Part shown: piece after piece, positions 22,501 to 30,200 of the stretch
Layout: every line of letters begins with the position of its first letter
Numbering within the stretch: position 1 is the stretch's first letter
Made by a program: the position numbers and the translations under genes
From: Acanthaster planci
Lineage: Eukaryota > Echinodermata > Asteroidea > Valvatida > Acanthasteridae
Direction of reading: 5' to 3'
Assembly (NCBI RefSeq): GCF_001949145.1
Contig: NW_019091555.1
Coordinates: forward strand, 346,253-382,036
DNA: 35,784 nucleotides
Notes under the pieces: model-generated
What the model saw: the letters and a program-made list of their open reading frames with translations, nothing else
Told to the model about the DNA's origin: nothing
Databases searched by the model: none

Positions 22501-23105
22501 AAATCTTGGTGGCCGTTTGAAATGAGTGCATGATGAAGTGCAAGTTCACCACCCGTTCAAACACACAACATTCAGTCATGCACCCTGTGTTCTGAACTGA
22601 ACTTCTGAATATTGTTGAGAACACATTTGGAAAACTTCACGCAATTTGGAATTCATCCCTGTTTAGTCATGTGACACTAGTGGCTACCAGGGGCCTTTTG
22701 GTTTTGATCAATGATCCGTCACTGGTTCACTGACATCAGAACCTGCATAATGGATGATGTGAACCAGCATTGAGATCACTGATCAAGATATCGAGATCCA
22801 TGTGAAAGAAGCAGGCCTTAGATCTTTGTTTTGTTACGCAACTGCGAGTAACGGGAACCAGACTAATAAATAAAGTGAAATTGGAAGAGTGGAGAACCAG
22901 TCTGAACCTTGCCTAGTCCATAAGTTTTATGGGAAATATTTTTAACTTGGGAACTTCACAATTTTAGGCTGTGGCATTTGTTTAAATTCTTTGCGCAAAA
23001 GTGAAATGTCCCAAGCATTCTGAGCTTATGATGTTCTCTCTCTTTGCTGACTTAATTTTGTATCTGTTTGGTTTTTAGATGTTGTTGCAATTGATGTCAC
23101 TGTGA
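4425..23105 (+). CDS. AFMID: Kynurenine formamidase (arylformamidase), complete 10-exon gene
   Basis: Hydrolyses N-formyl-L-kynurenine to L-kynurenine and formate, the second step of tryptophan breakdown; cytosolic in animals. Exons: 4425-4524, 5953-6057, 6598-6646, 6922-7007, 7779-7851, 20565-20668, 21120-21198, 21440-21581, 22375-22479, 23079-23105. They sum to 870 nt, 289 residues plus TGA, with every junction in phase and every intron GT..AG. The protein is an alpha/beta hydrolase with the family's HGGYW oxyanion motif (residues 77-81), the nucleophile elbow GHSAG (Ser146), Asp233 in GEHD and His265 in MDHFE, completing the Ser-Asp-His triad. Length is close to the roughly 300 residues of vertebrate enzymes. 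The start is the ATG at 4425, preceded by an in-frame TGA; a further 5' exon cannot be excluded. Intron 5 (12.7 kb) contains two antisense GPCR genes. Confidence 0.9.
4943..5034. repeat. Short degenerate tandem repeat in formamidase intron 1
   Basis: GGTGCA/GGTGTA followed by CGAGTTGGTC-like words recurs about five times with an irregular 16-20 bp step. Confidence 0.6.
5549..5789. repeat. Hairpin MITE (family 2) in formamidase intron 1
   Basis: Inverted arms of about 80 bp at 5549-5629 and 5705-5789. They share CTATACCTCGTGATTCGGGG and CAAGCTTTT exactly; the outer parts (GAACATAACAATTGGAATTC against GAAACGTAACAATTTGAATT) are diverged. The unique centre is about 75 bp. No coding capacity. Confidence 0.8.
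5953..6057 (+). CDS. AFMID: Formamidase exon 2
   Basis: Acceptor TTACAG, donor CAG|GTGAGG. Encodes the strand ending in the LDLYLPE block found just before the HGG motif in the family. Enters and leaves in phase 1. Confidence 0.85.
6598..6646 (+). CDS. AFMID: Formamidase exon 3 (HGGYW oxyanion motif)
   Basis: A 49-nt exon encoding SPVLLCIHGGYWQAS. Acceptor TTCACAG, donor CAG|GTGTGT. Confidence 0.88.
6922..7007 (+). CDS. AFMID: Formamidase exon 4
   Basis: Encodes KDDCGVLAWQSIRHGAV and the strand ending NYTLAPTG, the counterpart of the AYGIAPKG block in vertebrate enzymes. The acceptor is CTAAG at 6920-6921, forced by reading phase; donor CAG|GTAGGT. Confidence 0.85.
7040..7445 (+). repeat. 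G/T-rich degenerate repeat in formamidase intron 4
   Basis: About 400 bp of loosely repeated GGCTGG, GGGCTGG, GGTTGG and CTAGG words with almost no C or A runs on the sense strand, without one fixed period. Runs of GGG and GG are close enough to allow quadruplex-type folds in the transcript. The short open frames here are composition artefacts. Confidence 0.7.
7779..7851 (+). CDS. AFMID: Formamidase exon 5
   Basis: Encodes TLPQMVNDIERALVFLAKKF, the amphipathic helix before the nucleophile elbow. Donor GAG|GTGAGC. Followed by the 12.7-kb intron with the nested receptors. Confidence 0.85.
7852..9983. other. Non-coding part of formamidase intron 5
   Basis: No exon or repeat family is recognised. 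The part adjoining 9984 is the 3' flank of the antisense receptor pseudogene. Confidence 0.4.
9984..10956 (-). pseudogene. Rhodopsin-class GPCR pseudogene, paralogue of the 16096 receptor
   Basis: An intronless receptor, roughly half identical by eye to the intact gene 5 kb away. It still shows TM1 TGLVGNILVIVS, TM2 LSIADL, TM3 ending NRCCLVS in place of the usual D/E-R-Y, TM4 LIFNW, TM6 LLWMP and TM7 NPYLYAW. Three lesions break it: TGA at 10441-10443, where the intact copy has Arg179; a 7-bp tandem duplication (AAGGAAC twice, 10347-10360 on the + strand) that shifts the frame at the end of TM5; and TAA at 9999-10001 where the intact copy has Tyr313 in helix 8, after which KRIL continues to match. 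One residue is also missing in TM2. It lies antisense inside formamidase intron 5. A sequencing error could explain one lesion but hardly all three. Confidence 0.85.
10957..11716. other. Non-coding flank upstream of the GPCR pseudogene
   Basis: No gene is recognised. A GGGAG-to-TTTTCCCC low-complexity patch lies near 11460-11510. Confidence 0.4.
11717..11776. repeat. 60-bp dispersed repeat, copy 1
   Basis: Nearly identical (about 90% by eye) and in the same orientation as 12763-12822, sharing CTGAAAAGGAGAGAACACAG and CAAGGTGGTTGGA, then GTAGTGRATGGTACAGCAC. Flanking sequence does not match. Confidence 0.8.
11777..12762. other. A-rich non-coding block between the 60-bp repeats
   Basis: High A content on the + strand with many AAAAC runs; no gene recognised. 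Confidence 0.4.
12763..12822. repeat. 60-bp dispersed repeat, copy 2
   Basis: Partner of 11717-11776, spaced 1046 bp. The block between them is A-rich and non-coding on the + strand. The pair could be the two ends of a lost or degraded element, or a local duplication. Confidence 0.8.
12823..13579. other. Non-coding stretch in formamidase intron 5
   Basis: No family-like protein or RNA is seen. The open frame at 12732-13124 on the + strand is lysine-rich because of A-richness and carries the 60-bp repeat. Confidence 0.4.
13580..13841. repeat. Hairpin MITE (family 3), ~57-bp inverted ends
   Basis: Left end 13580-13637 and right end 13784-13841 are inverted copies at about 90% identity: ATGGGTCATTCCACGAAGTT against ATGGGTCATTCCATGAAGCT, then GGGCACAGTTTGTGA and GCGTCCCTTGTTACATC. 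Because of this symmetry both strands appear to encode the same short peptide, which is an artefact. The unique centre is about 145 bp. Confidence 0.85.
13842..14194. other. T-rich non-coding stretch with a 21-bp direct repeat
   Basis: The word TTTTAATCTGAGAGCTTCTTT occurs twice within 55 bp (about 14058-14112). Nothing else is recognised. Confidence 0.45.
14195..14407 (-). repeat. tRNA-derived SINE
   Basis: Read on the - strand from 14407, the element starts GGGAGTATGTGGTTCAGTGA, with a box-A-like TGGTTCAGTGAGG, and about 40 bp later a box B GGTTCGAATCC, the internal RNA polymerase III promoter of a tRNA-like head. A typical SINE body follows, with GACCTTGGGCAAATCACTTT and AATAAATGGGTGCCCATGG, ending near an AT-rich tail. 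No folded functional tRNA is expected, since stems are degraded. The exact 3' limit and family name are uncertain. Confidence 0.75.
14408..15399. other. Non-coding stretch in formamidase intron 5
   Basis: No gene or recognised repeat. Confidence 0.4.
15400..15745 (-). repeat. ~345-bp dispersed repeat, inverted copy
   Basis: The reverse complement matches 23680-24050 over its full length at roughly 70-75% with small gaps. Shared blocks include GGGCATAGTGACCT, AAATATCTCAAGTTGGCAAT, GAAATTTGT and TTGGTCAGATTGCA. The 123-codon open frame at 15376-15747 lies inside it and has no recognised domain; its counterpart in the other copy is interrupted. Confidence 0.75.
15746..16095. other. 3' flank of the intact antisense GPCR
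   Basis: Non-coding. Presumably includes the receptor's 3' untranslated region. No clear polyadenylation signal on the - strand was identified. Confidence 0.4.
16096..17067 (-). CDS. Rhodopsin-class (class A) G protein-coupled receptor, single exon
   Basis: A 323-aa seven-helix membrane receptor. Landmarks: sequon NGT at 4-6; TM1 TGLIGNLLVIVSV (Asn46); TM2 NLSVADL (Asp74); Trp94 and Cys101 before TM3, with Cys170 or Cys181 available for the extracellular disulphide; SRY at 125-127 in place of D/E-R-Y; TM4 Trp154; TM5 Pro210; TM6 GCWMP (Pro266); TM7 NPYIY (298-302), then an FRHAYKRIL helix 8. The tail is very short. There is no TM7 lysine, so it is not an opsin. The general look is that of orphan melatonin-, GPR84- or moody-like amine-type receptors, but the ligand cannot be read from sequence. 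It lies antisense within formamidase intron 5. A T-tract ending in AAAG just upstream of the ATG could be an acceptor for a 5' untranslated exon. Confidence 0.9.
   Translation of the reverse strand: MGDNGTFTRLNDPDASDASHVETELPALITMTVYMVFVDVTGLIGNLLVIVSVAMSPRLRTTSFAFVINLSVADLMVSILVIPLLIKSFFNYGWPHDPLGCRLVCYIFLFSIGSSLITLAAIAASRYCFVSRSRQAYNHFCSSKSVAVVLIFNWLSAVTLVLVSELASICTIRYQSPIRFCYLDDNDPATFWYTNAILIYGIFMCFFLIPLLYYRTFRAVQKSKQRVWAARQAPVPAAAPIVHPAEIRLTKMMLLIFILLTGCWMPITILHFLKHTFTIPQALQRLAIMLVLTNSAINPYIYAWYNKHFRHAYKRILHLNHCM
17068..19040. other. Upstream region of the GPCR and intron 5 sequence
   Basis: No exon recognised. The receptor promoter presumably lies here, but no TATA or initiator element can be assigned with confidence. 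Confidence 0.4.
19041..19220. repeat. 20-bp tandem array, exactly nine units
   Basis: Nine head-to-tail copies of ATAGTGCCTGATTAGGTACC without any indel. Units differ mainly at two positions: GATTAG or GATCAG, and ATAG or ATGG. Each unit ends in the palindrome GGTACC (one unit reads GATACC). Confidence 0.95.
19221..20564. other. 3' part of formamidase intron 5
   Basis: No gene seen. Ends in a T-run and CCAG acceptor for exon 6. Confidence 0.4.
20565..20668 (+). CDS. AFMID: Formamidase exon 6 (nucleophile elbow)
   Basis: Encodes GFYICGHSAGGHLGAMML with the catalytic Ser146. Preceded by a strong polypyrimidine tract and CCAG; donor AAAG|GTACCA. Confidence 0.92.
21120..21198 (+). CDS. AFMID: Formamidase exon 7
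   Basis: Encodes ACLMSGVFDVRPLVKSYVNE; the SGVFD block is typical of the family. Acceptor AAACAG, donor GTGAGT. Confidence 0.9.
21440..21581 (+). CDS. AFMID: Formamidase exon 8 (catalytic Asp)
   Basis: Encodes the SPIN block and then INVYGEHDPPIFKQMSKD, where Asp233 aligns with the triad aspartate. Acceptor TTGCAG, donor GTGAGT; ends in phase 0. A MITE inserted about 50 bp downstream. Confidence 0.9.
21630..21897. repeat. Hairpin MITE (family 4), copy 1, in formamidase intron 8
   Basis: The left end (CTACCAATAGACC, then TCACGGGACCTATAGTGGGT) is mirrored by the right end (reverse complement GTACCAAGCAACAGACCT, then TCACATGACCTATAGTGGGT). Arms are about 60 bp and imperfect. Same family as 27295-27423. 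Confidence 0.75.
22375..22479 (+). CDS. AFMID: Formamidase exon 9 (catalytic His)
   Basis: Encodes YEEIPGMDHFELVERL with the triad histidine, His265. Acceptor TTTCAG, donor AAG|GTACAC; phase 0 on both sides. Confidence 0.9.
23079..23105 (+). CDS. AFMID: Formamidase exon 10 (C-terminus and stop)
   Basis: Acceptor TTTTTAG, then MLLQLMSL and TGA. The short hydrophobic end corresponds to the closing helix of vertebrate enzymes. No AATAAA is evident in the next few hundred bases. Confidence 0.75.
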   Translation: MLLQLMSL

Positions 23106-23679
23106 AGCCGCTCGCAGTTTCTTCTGGCAAGCAGCAGTCTATGCAATATCAGAAATAATTTCAAACTAGAATTTCATTTCGAAAAATACAATAGGAGAAT
23201 TCTGAAATGCTTCGCAGCTGCAACCCTAACCGTCCTGATTTTGTTAACTGTTTGCATCATTTCAAACAAGTGCACCATACCTCAGTTGCCATTGAAATTT
23301 CAGGAGCAAAGGAAAGGCAGCACGTACATGTGCTGCCGTCTGTTCACGTGTTGTTGTGTACATATAGCTAGGGCTATGCTCATGTGTGCAGTCTTATGCG
23401 ACAGTTCAGTACTGACAAATATTGGACTTGTGTGCGGCTCCTCTCATTCTCGCTTGGTAAACAGCAAAATTTAAGTGGCACAAGATAATGAATGGCCCAG
23501 TGGGAGAGGGCCCCCCCCTCTCAATCAATCATGTGTATTGGTATGGTAATTGAAAATAACGGTCACTTAATTGGCCCAGCAGGTTCTATATGCTTCAAGT
23601 GATTCAACGGCCCCGTTTCATATTCTGTTGTTTGAAAATGTACGTGCAAGAACGTAAACCTGCCTTGTATTTCAACATT
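23106..23679. other. 3' flank of the formamidase gene
   Basis: Presumed 3' untranslated region and intergenic DNA. No AATAAA hexamer or other gene recognised. Confidence 0.4.
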
Positions 23680-24050
23680 AGCAGTCTCAAGTGTTATGGG
23701 CATAGTGACCTTTCCTATATTGGAAGAGCAATTTTTGTCCAAATTCAATTTTAAATATCTCAAGTTGGCAATGACCAATTTTAAATCCCATCAGAACAAA
23801 CTTGTTTTAGAACTTTAAATTTATGTCTACAGTCAGGTTTTTTGGCACAGCCAAAAAATTTTGAAGTTGAAATTTGTTGTCATTGTTTTTATTCCATATG
23901 CTGCAATGTTCAAGAAAGGCACCCTGTTATATGGAAACACTCATACAACCTGTTGCAGGCTATTAGAACAAGCCTTGTGATTGGTCAGATTGCACGAGGT
24001 TGTAATGTAATAGGCTGCCCAATTATGGAAATACTCCAGACTGATTAGTC
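23680..24050 (+). repeat. ~345-bp dispersed repeat, direct copy
   Basis: Partner of 15400-15745 in inverted orientation. It extends slightly beyond it on the left and ends around CCAATTATGGAAATA. Family unknown; no terminal inverted repeats, tRNA-like head or protein similarity seen. Confidence 0.75.
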
Positions 24051-25052
24051 TGTTTGATGCTGCTCGCTGAAAGGCATACATAGGACTTGGAGGTCCCTTT
24101 TTTATAAGAGGTATTTTTTTTAATACGTTGTATTTGCTTCACTATGAAACAATTGTAAATGGAGTTTATTTCTTCCAGTCTGTGATTTTGTAATTTTCCA
24201 CAATTTTTTTTTTTGGGGGGGAGGCTGAGTATGTTAAATTGGGTTTCCGAGTAAGTTTTCAGAAATAACTAACCTTGATGTAAACAAAAAAAAAGGCTAC
24301 CGAGAACCGTAATACTTGAGCACAGCACATGTCCATCAGCCTCACCTTGCTGCTGTCATGAGTAAGGCATCATTTCAAAATTCGTATCGGCTGACTATAG
24401 GACAGGGCCATCCGACCGATAGCAGCGACATGTATTGAGTGAATAATGGAGGGGGGTGTTGCTCCACGAAAACCACATAGGCTTGGGGGTAATGCAATAA
24501 ACAGGCATTTATCAGTTAGAATTGGCCACTTGAGAACACTTAACCTGATAGCCAACCAATGATAAATGTATCGGTCGGACCGTTCTGTCTGACACCCACC
24601 CGATAAAAATTTTCAAATGGTGCCTAAATATGCTTAACCTTCACGTCTTTTCTATGCAGCACTTCACTGTGCACAAAAACTGAAAATGAAATTAACGCCA
24701 CTATGAAAGACAAGTCCCTGATTGTGTCCAATGATAAAATACACCAAACGCTCTCGGGAAAAAAAATGAAATAATGCTTGTAAAATTAACCCTGAAAGCA
24801 ATGTGGCAAGATCGAGTTCCCCTCAAGGGAAATTGGAAAGACAGTTTTTCTGGACACCAGTATTGGATACATGTTGACATTACACTCAAAAGAAGGCAAG
24901 AACGGTACAGTGAATAAAAAAACCACCAGACCAAAGCAATACCAAAGGTCCTGTGAACAAATACTGCGTAACTGTTGATCACTGCCAAGTGCATGTAACC
25001 GAAGGCTTTAGCACTCGCCCAGCTTTTCCGAATCGCACTTGATTTTGCTATA
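24051..25052. other. Intergenic stretch
   Basis: No gene recognised. A T-run followed by a G-run (near 24205-24222) resembles low-complexity ends seen also at 7448 and 29460. Confidence 0.4.
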
Positions 25053-25165
25053 CCAGGCAAGATATGGGACAGAGGGGTAACCCCCTAACCTGTCCAATCC
25101 CTAAACACACTCTAGACTAATGTTACCTAACACATCCCCCCCCTTGAAGTCTGTAAAGAATTCCT
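25053..25165 (-). repeat. Dispersed repeat copy B, possible LTR edge
   Basis: Matches 1069-1180. On the - strand a nine-base G run (CTTCAAGGGGGGGGG) precedes ATGTGTTAGG, like a polypurine tract next to a long terminal repeat. The open frame upstream on the same strand (25127-25315) ends at this tract but has no recognisable integrase or polymerase motif. Confidence 0.5.
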
Positions 25166-26036
25166 GAGATTCCGATCAAACAATGACCAACACAAAGGTG
25201 GGGGGGTTCTCTCCGTCGCATATCTTGCTTCAAATGAATTTTGCAGTGCCGCAGTCGAACCTGTCAGAAGTCCTTCCACAAGTCCAGTCACAAGTAAACA
25301 GGAGAAACATGACAAAAGGAAATAACGCTTTAGTCACAATTGAATTGAGTCCTTTGTGTCTGGGCTTGAGACGGGATGACCCCTGATAGACTTGCAGAGA
25401 CTTGTGATGGACACCACTGCAACACTGCTAGTCTGTATTGGTCTTCAGACTGAGCTTGAATCCTCCAAAAGCAGTAATTAAATTTGACAGAAAAAACAAT
25501 CAAAAAGTTGCACAGACTGTTGTAAGTGGGTGTTAAAAATCCTCAAGGTACTTGAAAATAGTATTTGTAAACACCATGATTGTAAAAATATTAAGGAAAA
25601 TTTACAGATTTACTTCAGCCTTTGAAGGCACTGACATATAATCAAAACCAGATAATGAACATTAAGAATGGGTGTTGCTAAAGTGCTGGCTGGATATGCA
25701 TCACTTCATGCAGTGTACAGCACACATGGGCTACTATCCATTTAAGGAGATTGATCACAACTTCTCAAGAAATGAACAAACTGTAACATGGCTAGAGGGA
25801 TGCTTGAAAAAGTGGAGTGAAATTGTGGAATAAAATCGTTGGAATTTATAATTTTCAAAACTTGTTTTGACTTGTGACTCAAAAGGTATTTACGCACAGG
25901 AACAAATATGTGCCTGGCTGGTCTCGACCGGCTCAGGAGAATGGATATTGTTGATACCTCTCGCCTTTCAAATTGGCTCAGTCATCATCAACTTCCATTG
26001 TCTTGATTTGGTCTTTGACCAAGTGTACAAATAAAC
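25166..26036. other. Intergenic stretch
   Basis: No gene recognised. Confidence 0.4.
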
Positions 26037-26254
26037 ATTAACCCTAACAGTCCTGAATCTTCCAATTTCAATATGATTTTGCACACACCCTAGGGAGTTA
26101 GGGTTAAAGACTGGCCAAGTACATATTTATTCCCTGATTAAACCTTAAACCTAACTCCCCAGGGAGTGTGTAAAGGCATATTGAAATCAGAAGATTAACC
26201 CTAACCCTCCTCAATCCTTCACCTGTTGGAGGACTGAGGAGTGTTAGGGTTAAG
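26037..26254. repeat. Composite palindromic element with TAACCCTAAC ends
   Basis: Outer ends TTAACCCTAACAGTCCTGAA and the reverse complement of the right edge, TTAACCCTAACACTCCTCAG, are inverted. Inside, an arm at about 26055-26107 is matched inversely by 26145-26198 (CAATATG, CACAC, CCCTAGGGAGTTAGG). A second hairpin, 26197-26254, repeats the end sequence (CCCTAACCCTCCTCAATCC against its inverse). The telomere-like TTAGGG words are part of these arms and are not a tandem array. Confidence 0.7.
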
Positions 26255-27167
26255 CCTTTTTTAGGGTTTATGTCATACAACACTTTGTACTGTAGTATTT
26301 GGCCATCCAGTTGGAAAGTCAGGGAAACAAGGACATTGAAAACTATGCAGTGATTTTAAATTATGTAGGAAGGTAAAACAATGAGGAAATCAGCTTTCAC
26401 GCTTGGAAAGGAAAGTTTCTTGCTTGAGCATTTGACTTCTTTGGCCACTAAACACCAGCTGTATCTCCAATAACATATCAGCCTCAGTACACCGGTGGTC
26501 CATGGAACCAAACCTAGGACTGGAGTCGACTCAGAAACTTAAAATACTTATTATTATGCAGCCGCGATCAAGGATTCTCTTAACAATGAACGTGACCCAA
26601 CCAAGGATGACAGTGCCATCTGGAATCATTTTTTTCGCATGTCCAGTAATTTGATAGGTTTCAAGCGACTCTCAGCCGCCAGTGAGTTGGACAGGCGGCT
26701 GAACTGTATGAGGCTTGCTGATGCACCATGTAACGAACTATAGACCTCTTTTGGGAGAAGTGCGGCCCTGAAGACTGACTGGTTCTTTTCAGAGCCACAC
26801 GTCTTCCAAACAAGATTTCTCGCATGATGCATCCACAAGCCTCGTACAGTGAGTTGGACAAATTATTCATGTATAATTGCAGTCTGTCACGTTAAAATGG
26901 AGACTTACACAAAGAAAACGAATCCATGATTGTAGCTGCGTAGTACACAAACTATATAGAATTTCACCTTTCCAGTTCAATAGGACTTTTTTGGTCACAA
27001 ATTTTCAAATCTGTTTTAAGACTTCGCCTCTCTAAAAACACAAATGAAACTCTAACTGAAAGCCTCTTCTAGCAATGCAGATGCAGGTTGGCTTACCTCC
27101 TGGCTACTCATCATCTGAATCGGAAGACCTCACTCCAACTATCCCGGCTGGTGATCTAGCAGCCAAC
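26255..27167. other. 3' flank of the CH-domain gene
   Basis: Intergenic or 3' untranslated region of the - strand gene. The open frames at 26626-26870 have no recognised domain and no splice-site flanks that join the gene in phase. Confidence 0.4.
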
Positions 27168-27233
27168 CTAGCGAGCATCGTTGCGCTGATGTGCCCAGGA
27201 GGTTTCAGTGGCAACTCTGCTTCTCTGCTCGGC
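27168..27233 (-). CDS. CH protein exon J (C-terminus and stop)
   Basis: Acceptor TTTGTAG. Phase 0 gives AEQRSRVATETSWAHQRNDA, one more residue and TAG. A longer acidic frame ending SSDSDDE exists in another phase but does not join the previous exon. Confidence 0.5.
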   Translation of the reverse strand, partial: AEQRSRVATETSWAHQRNDAR

Positions 27234-30200
27234 CTACAAAACAAGGAATGAAAAGGGTTTAAGTTTCTTGGAAACAAGTATATATGCGCCTCGAGAATAG
27301 CAGCTAAATCACATGACCGTAAATGATGCTTATGGCACACTTTGTTATGGGAAGACGCCATGTTTGTTGATGTTTGACACCCACTTTAGGTCACATGATT
27401 TAACAGGTGCCACTGGTCTATTACACTCTTTCAGAAGTAACTGAAGAGTCACGAAGGTATAAGCTTGTCAAATTTGACAAAAATTTCTACCAATGTGTTG
27501 AAAAAAAAAAAACCAGTTGTCAGCGTTTCAATCCTGTACTTGCCTATCTTTATTCTGTCCCTCTCTCACGTCTTTATCGCTCCAAGAGGTCAGTTTGCCC
27601 CTCGTGAGGCTATCATCTCCGAAGACGCTGGAGGCAGAATTCTGGGATGGGTTGCAAAATCTGCTGGCCGACGAGACCTTTGTAGCAATGGAGACAAATG
27701 GCATGGAGTACGGCGAGAAGAACGTGGCAACATCGGGCTGCTGGAGACGCTTGGCCGATGTGACGCTTCTCGGAGGCGCAGCTGGGGAAGGGTAGGGATT
27801 CCGAGGAACTGGGGGAGTGTCGCTGCAGATCTGCGGCACCTCGGGAGCAGTTTGTCTTCCTTGCTGGTGCGTGGGGGATATCATCTCCTCGTCCTGCATC
27901 AGAGAGGCTAAGCTAGTCTCCAACTGCTCCACTGCCCCCAACGTCTCATCTTCGGGAAATGTGGATGACACTGGAGCATCATCAGGGCTATTTTGATGGT
28001 GCCCTTGAAAACGAGGAATAGATGGTTTACTCGACGACCTCTGTTGATACGGATCGCTTTGTACCAGTTTGGTTTTCTGTGACATATCAGGGATGCGATT
28101 CTTCCTCGCATCCTTCCACGTCATGTGAGACACCCTCTGCTCTGTTGGGTCTGTTTTACGAGAAGAGCTGGCTGCTCTTGAAGGACTACTTTTCATTTCG
28201 GCGAAACTACCTGTGCCCTTGTGGCTCTGTGTACCACCTCTAACGACCGGCACAGATCTCTGAGCAGTCGGTCGTGTCATGGAATGGATCGCAGATGCGA
28301 CTGCAGTTTTCTCTCTGGAATGTTGCCGGATGAGATGTCGCCGCATCCGATTCACTGTCTCCTCCTCGTCCCTGCTCCTCTTTTTTTCTTTCTCCATCTC
28401 CAAATATTTCTATTTTGGGACCATGACCAAACAAAAAGCAAGTTTCACTTTGATATCCAGCTGCACATCAGCAACATTACATTCATTTGGGTAAGTTTGC
28501 TGGGGACTTCTAAAGTTTTCCTGAATACAAACGTGCAGAGTTACCAATAGCATATAATTTGAACAATGACGCTCGTGTACAGTAAAGTGTGGCCCTTTAA
28601 AAATTGTTTTCTATCAAATTTAACTCTTATTTAGTCCTAGGCAGTCAGACACTCCAGCTGAAATAAACAAGTGAGCAGATTATGGTCAGTTTAGGACAAG
28701 TTTTCATGTGTCTACATTTGAATTGACGTGGTTACCGAAAAAATCGCGGACGCAAACTAACCAAAGTTTATAAGATCAAGACAACACAATATCATCCTCG
28801 TACTTCATTTCAGCAACCTGTCAACAGTTTTGTGACGTTTTATCCAAGAAGAGATAAATGACTAAATTCTGAATGACTTTCAACCTACAATTCCCTCAAA
28901 CAGTTTAAGACAATAAAGGTTGCTCTGAATATTGGCATCCAAGAATTTTTATACACACTCTAACCTGGAGCATCCGCTCGCTTGCTGCTTTGAGCTCAAG
29001 CAGGTACCATGGCAACGCATCCCTCCCCCATCCTGTGACCACTGCCTGGAGGTCTAGCTCTGTCTGGGGAACCCCTAGGAAGTGCTCCGCAGCCTCTGTG
29101 GCAATCTCCAGCCGCTCCAGAGAGGTGCTGTACACCACCTCCTGAGATCAGAAATGAGAATGGAAATACAGACGACTTTATAACCCATGGTAGAACTGGC
29201 AGACACAGTCTCAGCATCCACAGCACTAGTGCGGGCAGTTGAAGCATAGGACCAGTGCTATAGTCAAGTGCTATAGTCAAGTACTTCACTGGTATTTTGC
29301 ACAAATCATCGCAGGTGCTTTAACTTTCACAATTGATCTCAGTCCTTACAGTTGAACAGTAACAAAATAGTTTCTTTGTTGCAGTTCATGCATGAGTAGC
29401 TAGCTGCTCATACTGAGACTGAGCAAGGATGGATCGGGGTGGGGGAGCAACCGGGACCACCCCCCCCCCAAAATTTCTTTTGGAACAATAACAGAAGGCA
29501 ATTTTTTGATCCATTTCATTTCTGCAAAAAGTCTCAAACTGTAGCCTCACCCCTCAGAAAGGCCCCAAAAGGTTGCATAAAGATGTCTTGATTTTTTTGG
29601 CCACCCCTAAAAATCCCTTCCCCCAAAAAATACACCCTTGAGACTGGGGTACTTGTGACTACCATCGAAGATCTGTGATTACTTGTGAAGTTTTATGAGC
29701 AATTATGAAATATGAGCTTTGAAGCTTTTCATGGTGAGGATACAAGTTAGTTATAGAGGTTTGCAGTAGCACAATTCAAGGATATCTCTTTCTGAGTATG
29801 TGTGGTTCTGAAAGGAACTGGAGGGTCCTCGACATTTCAGACAGTATGCTCTGTCTGTCATCAGAAGACTGCTATTATGAAGTACTCGTTAATGGCACTG
29901 GTACCAATAGCAACCACAGCAGCGACGATGAACACAGCAATCGATTGCTGTAACTGGTGTCCCAAATGTCAGCAAGAGACACAGCACTAGGGCAGGGAAC
30001 CTGTTAACCACATGCTGCCAGGTGCTTTTAAAAATGCAGGCGATTTTCAAGATTTTTAGTTTTCGAATTTTTCAAAACTTCATTTCATTTAATGGACGTT
30101 TACACCCACATGAATGACTGTTTGTTGGCTACTCTAAGCTGACGGGTAACCTTCATTGACTCCTGAATATTTCAGCCAGGTCTGCCGCCCTGTTAAGAGA

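Noticed and set aside
26038-26256. Interstitial telomere repeat (TTAGGG)
   Set aside because: Only isolated TTAGGG words within inverted arms, no tandem run.
27104-27233. Acidic C-terminus ending SSDSDDE as the end of the CH protein
   Set aside because: It needs a phase-2 junction, whereas all plausible donors of the preceding exon are phase 0; the frame ending in TAG at 27168 fits instead.
27465-27911. 148-codon + strand frame
   Set aside because: Antisense shadow of exon I of the CH gene, which has better splice and composition support.
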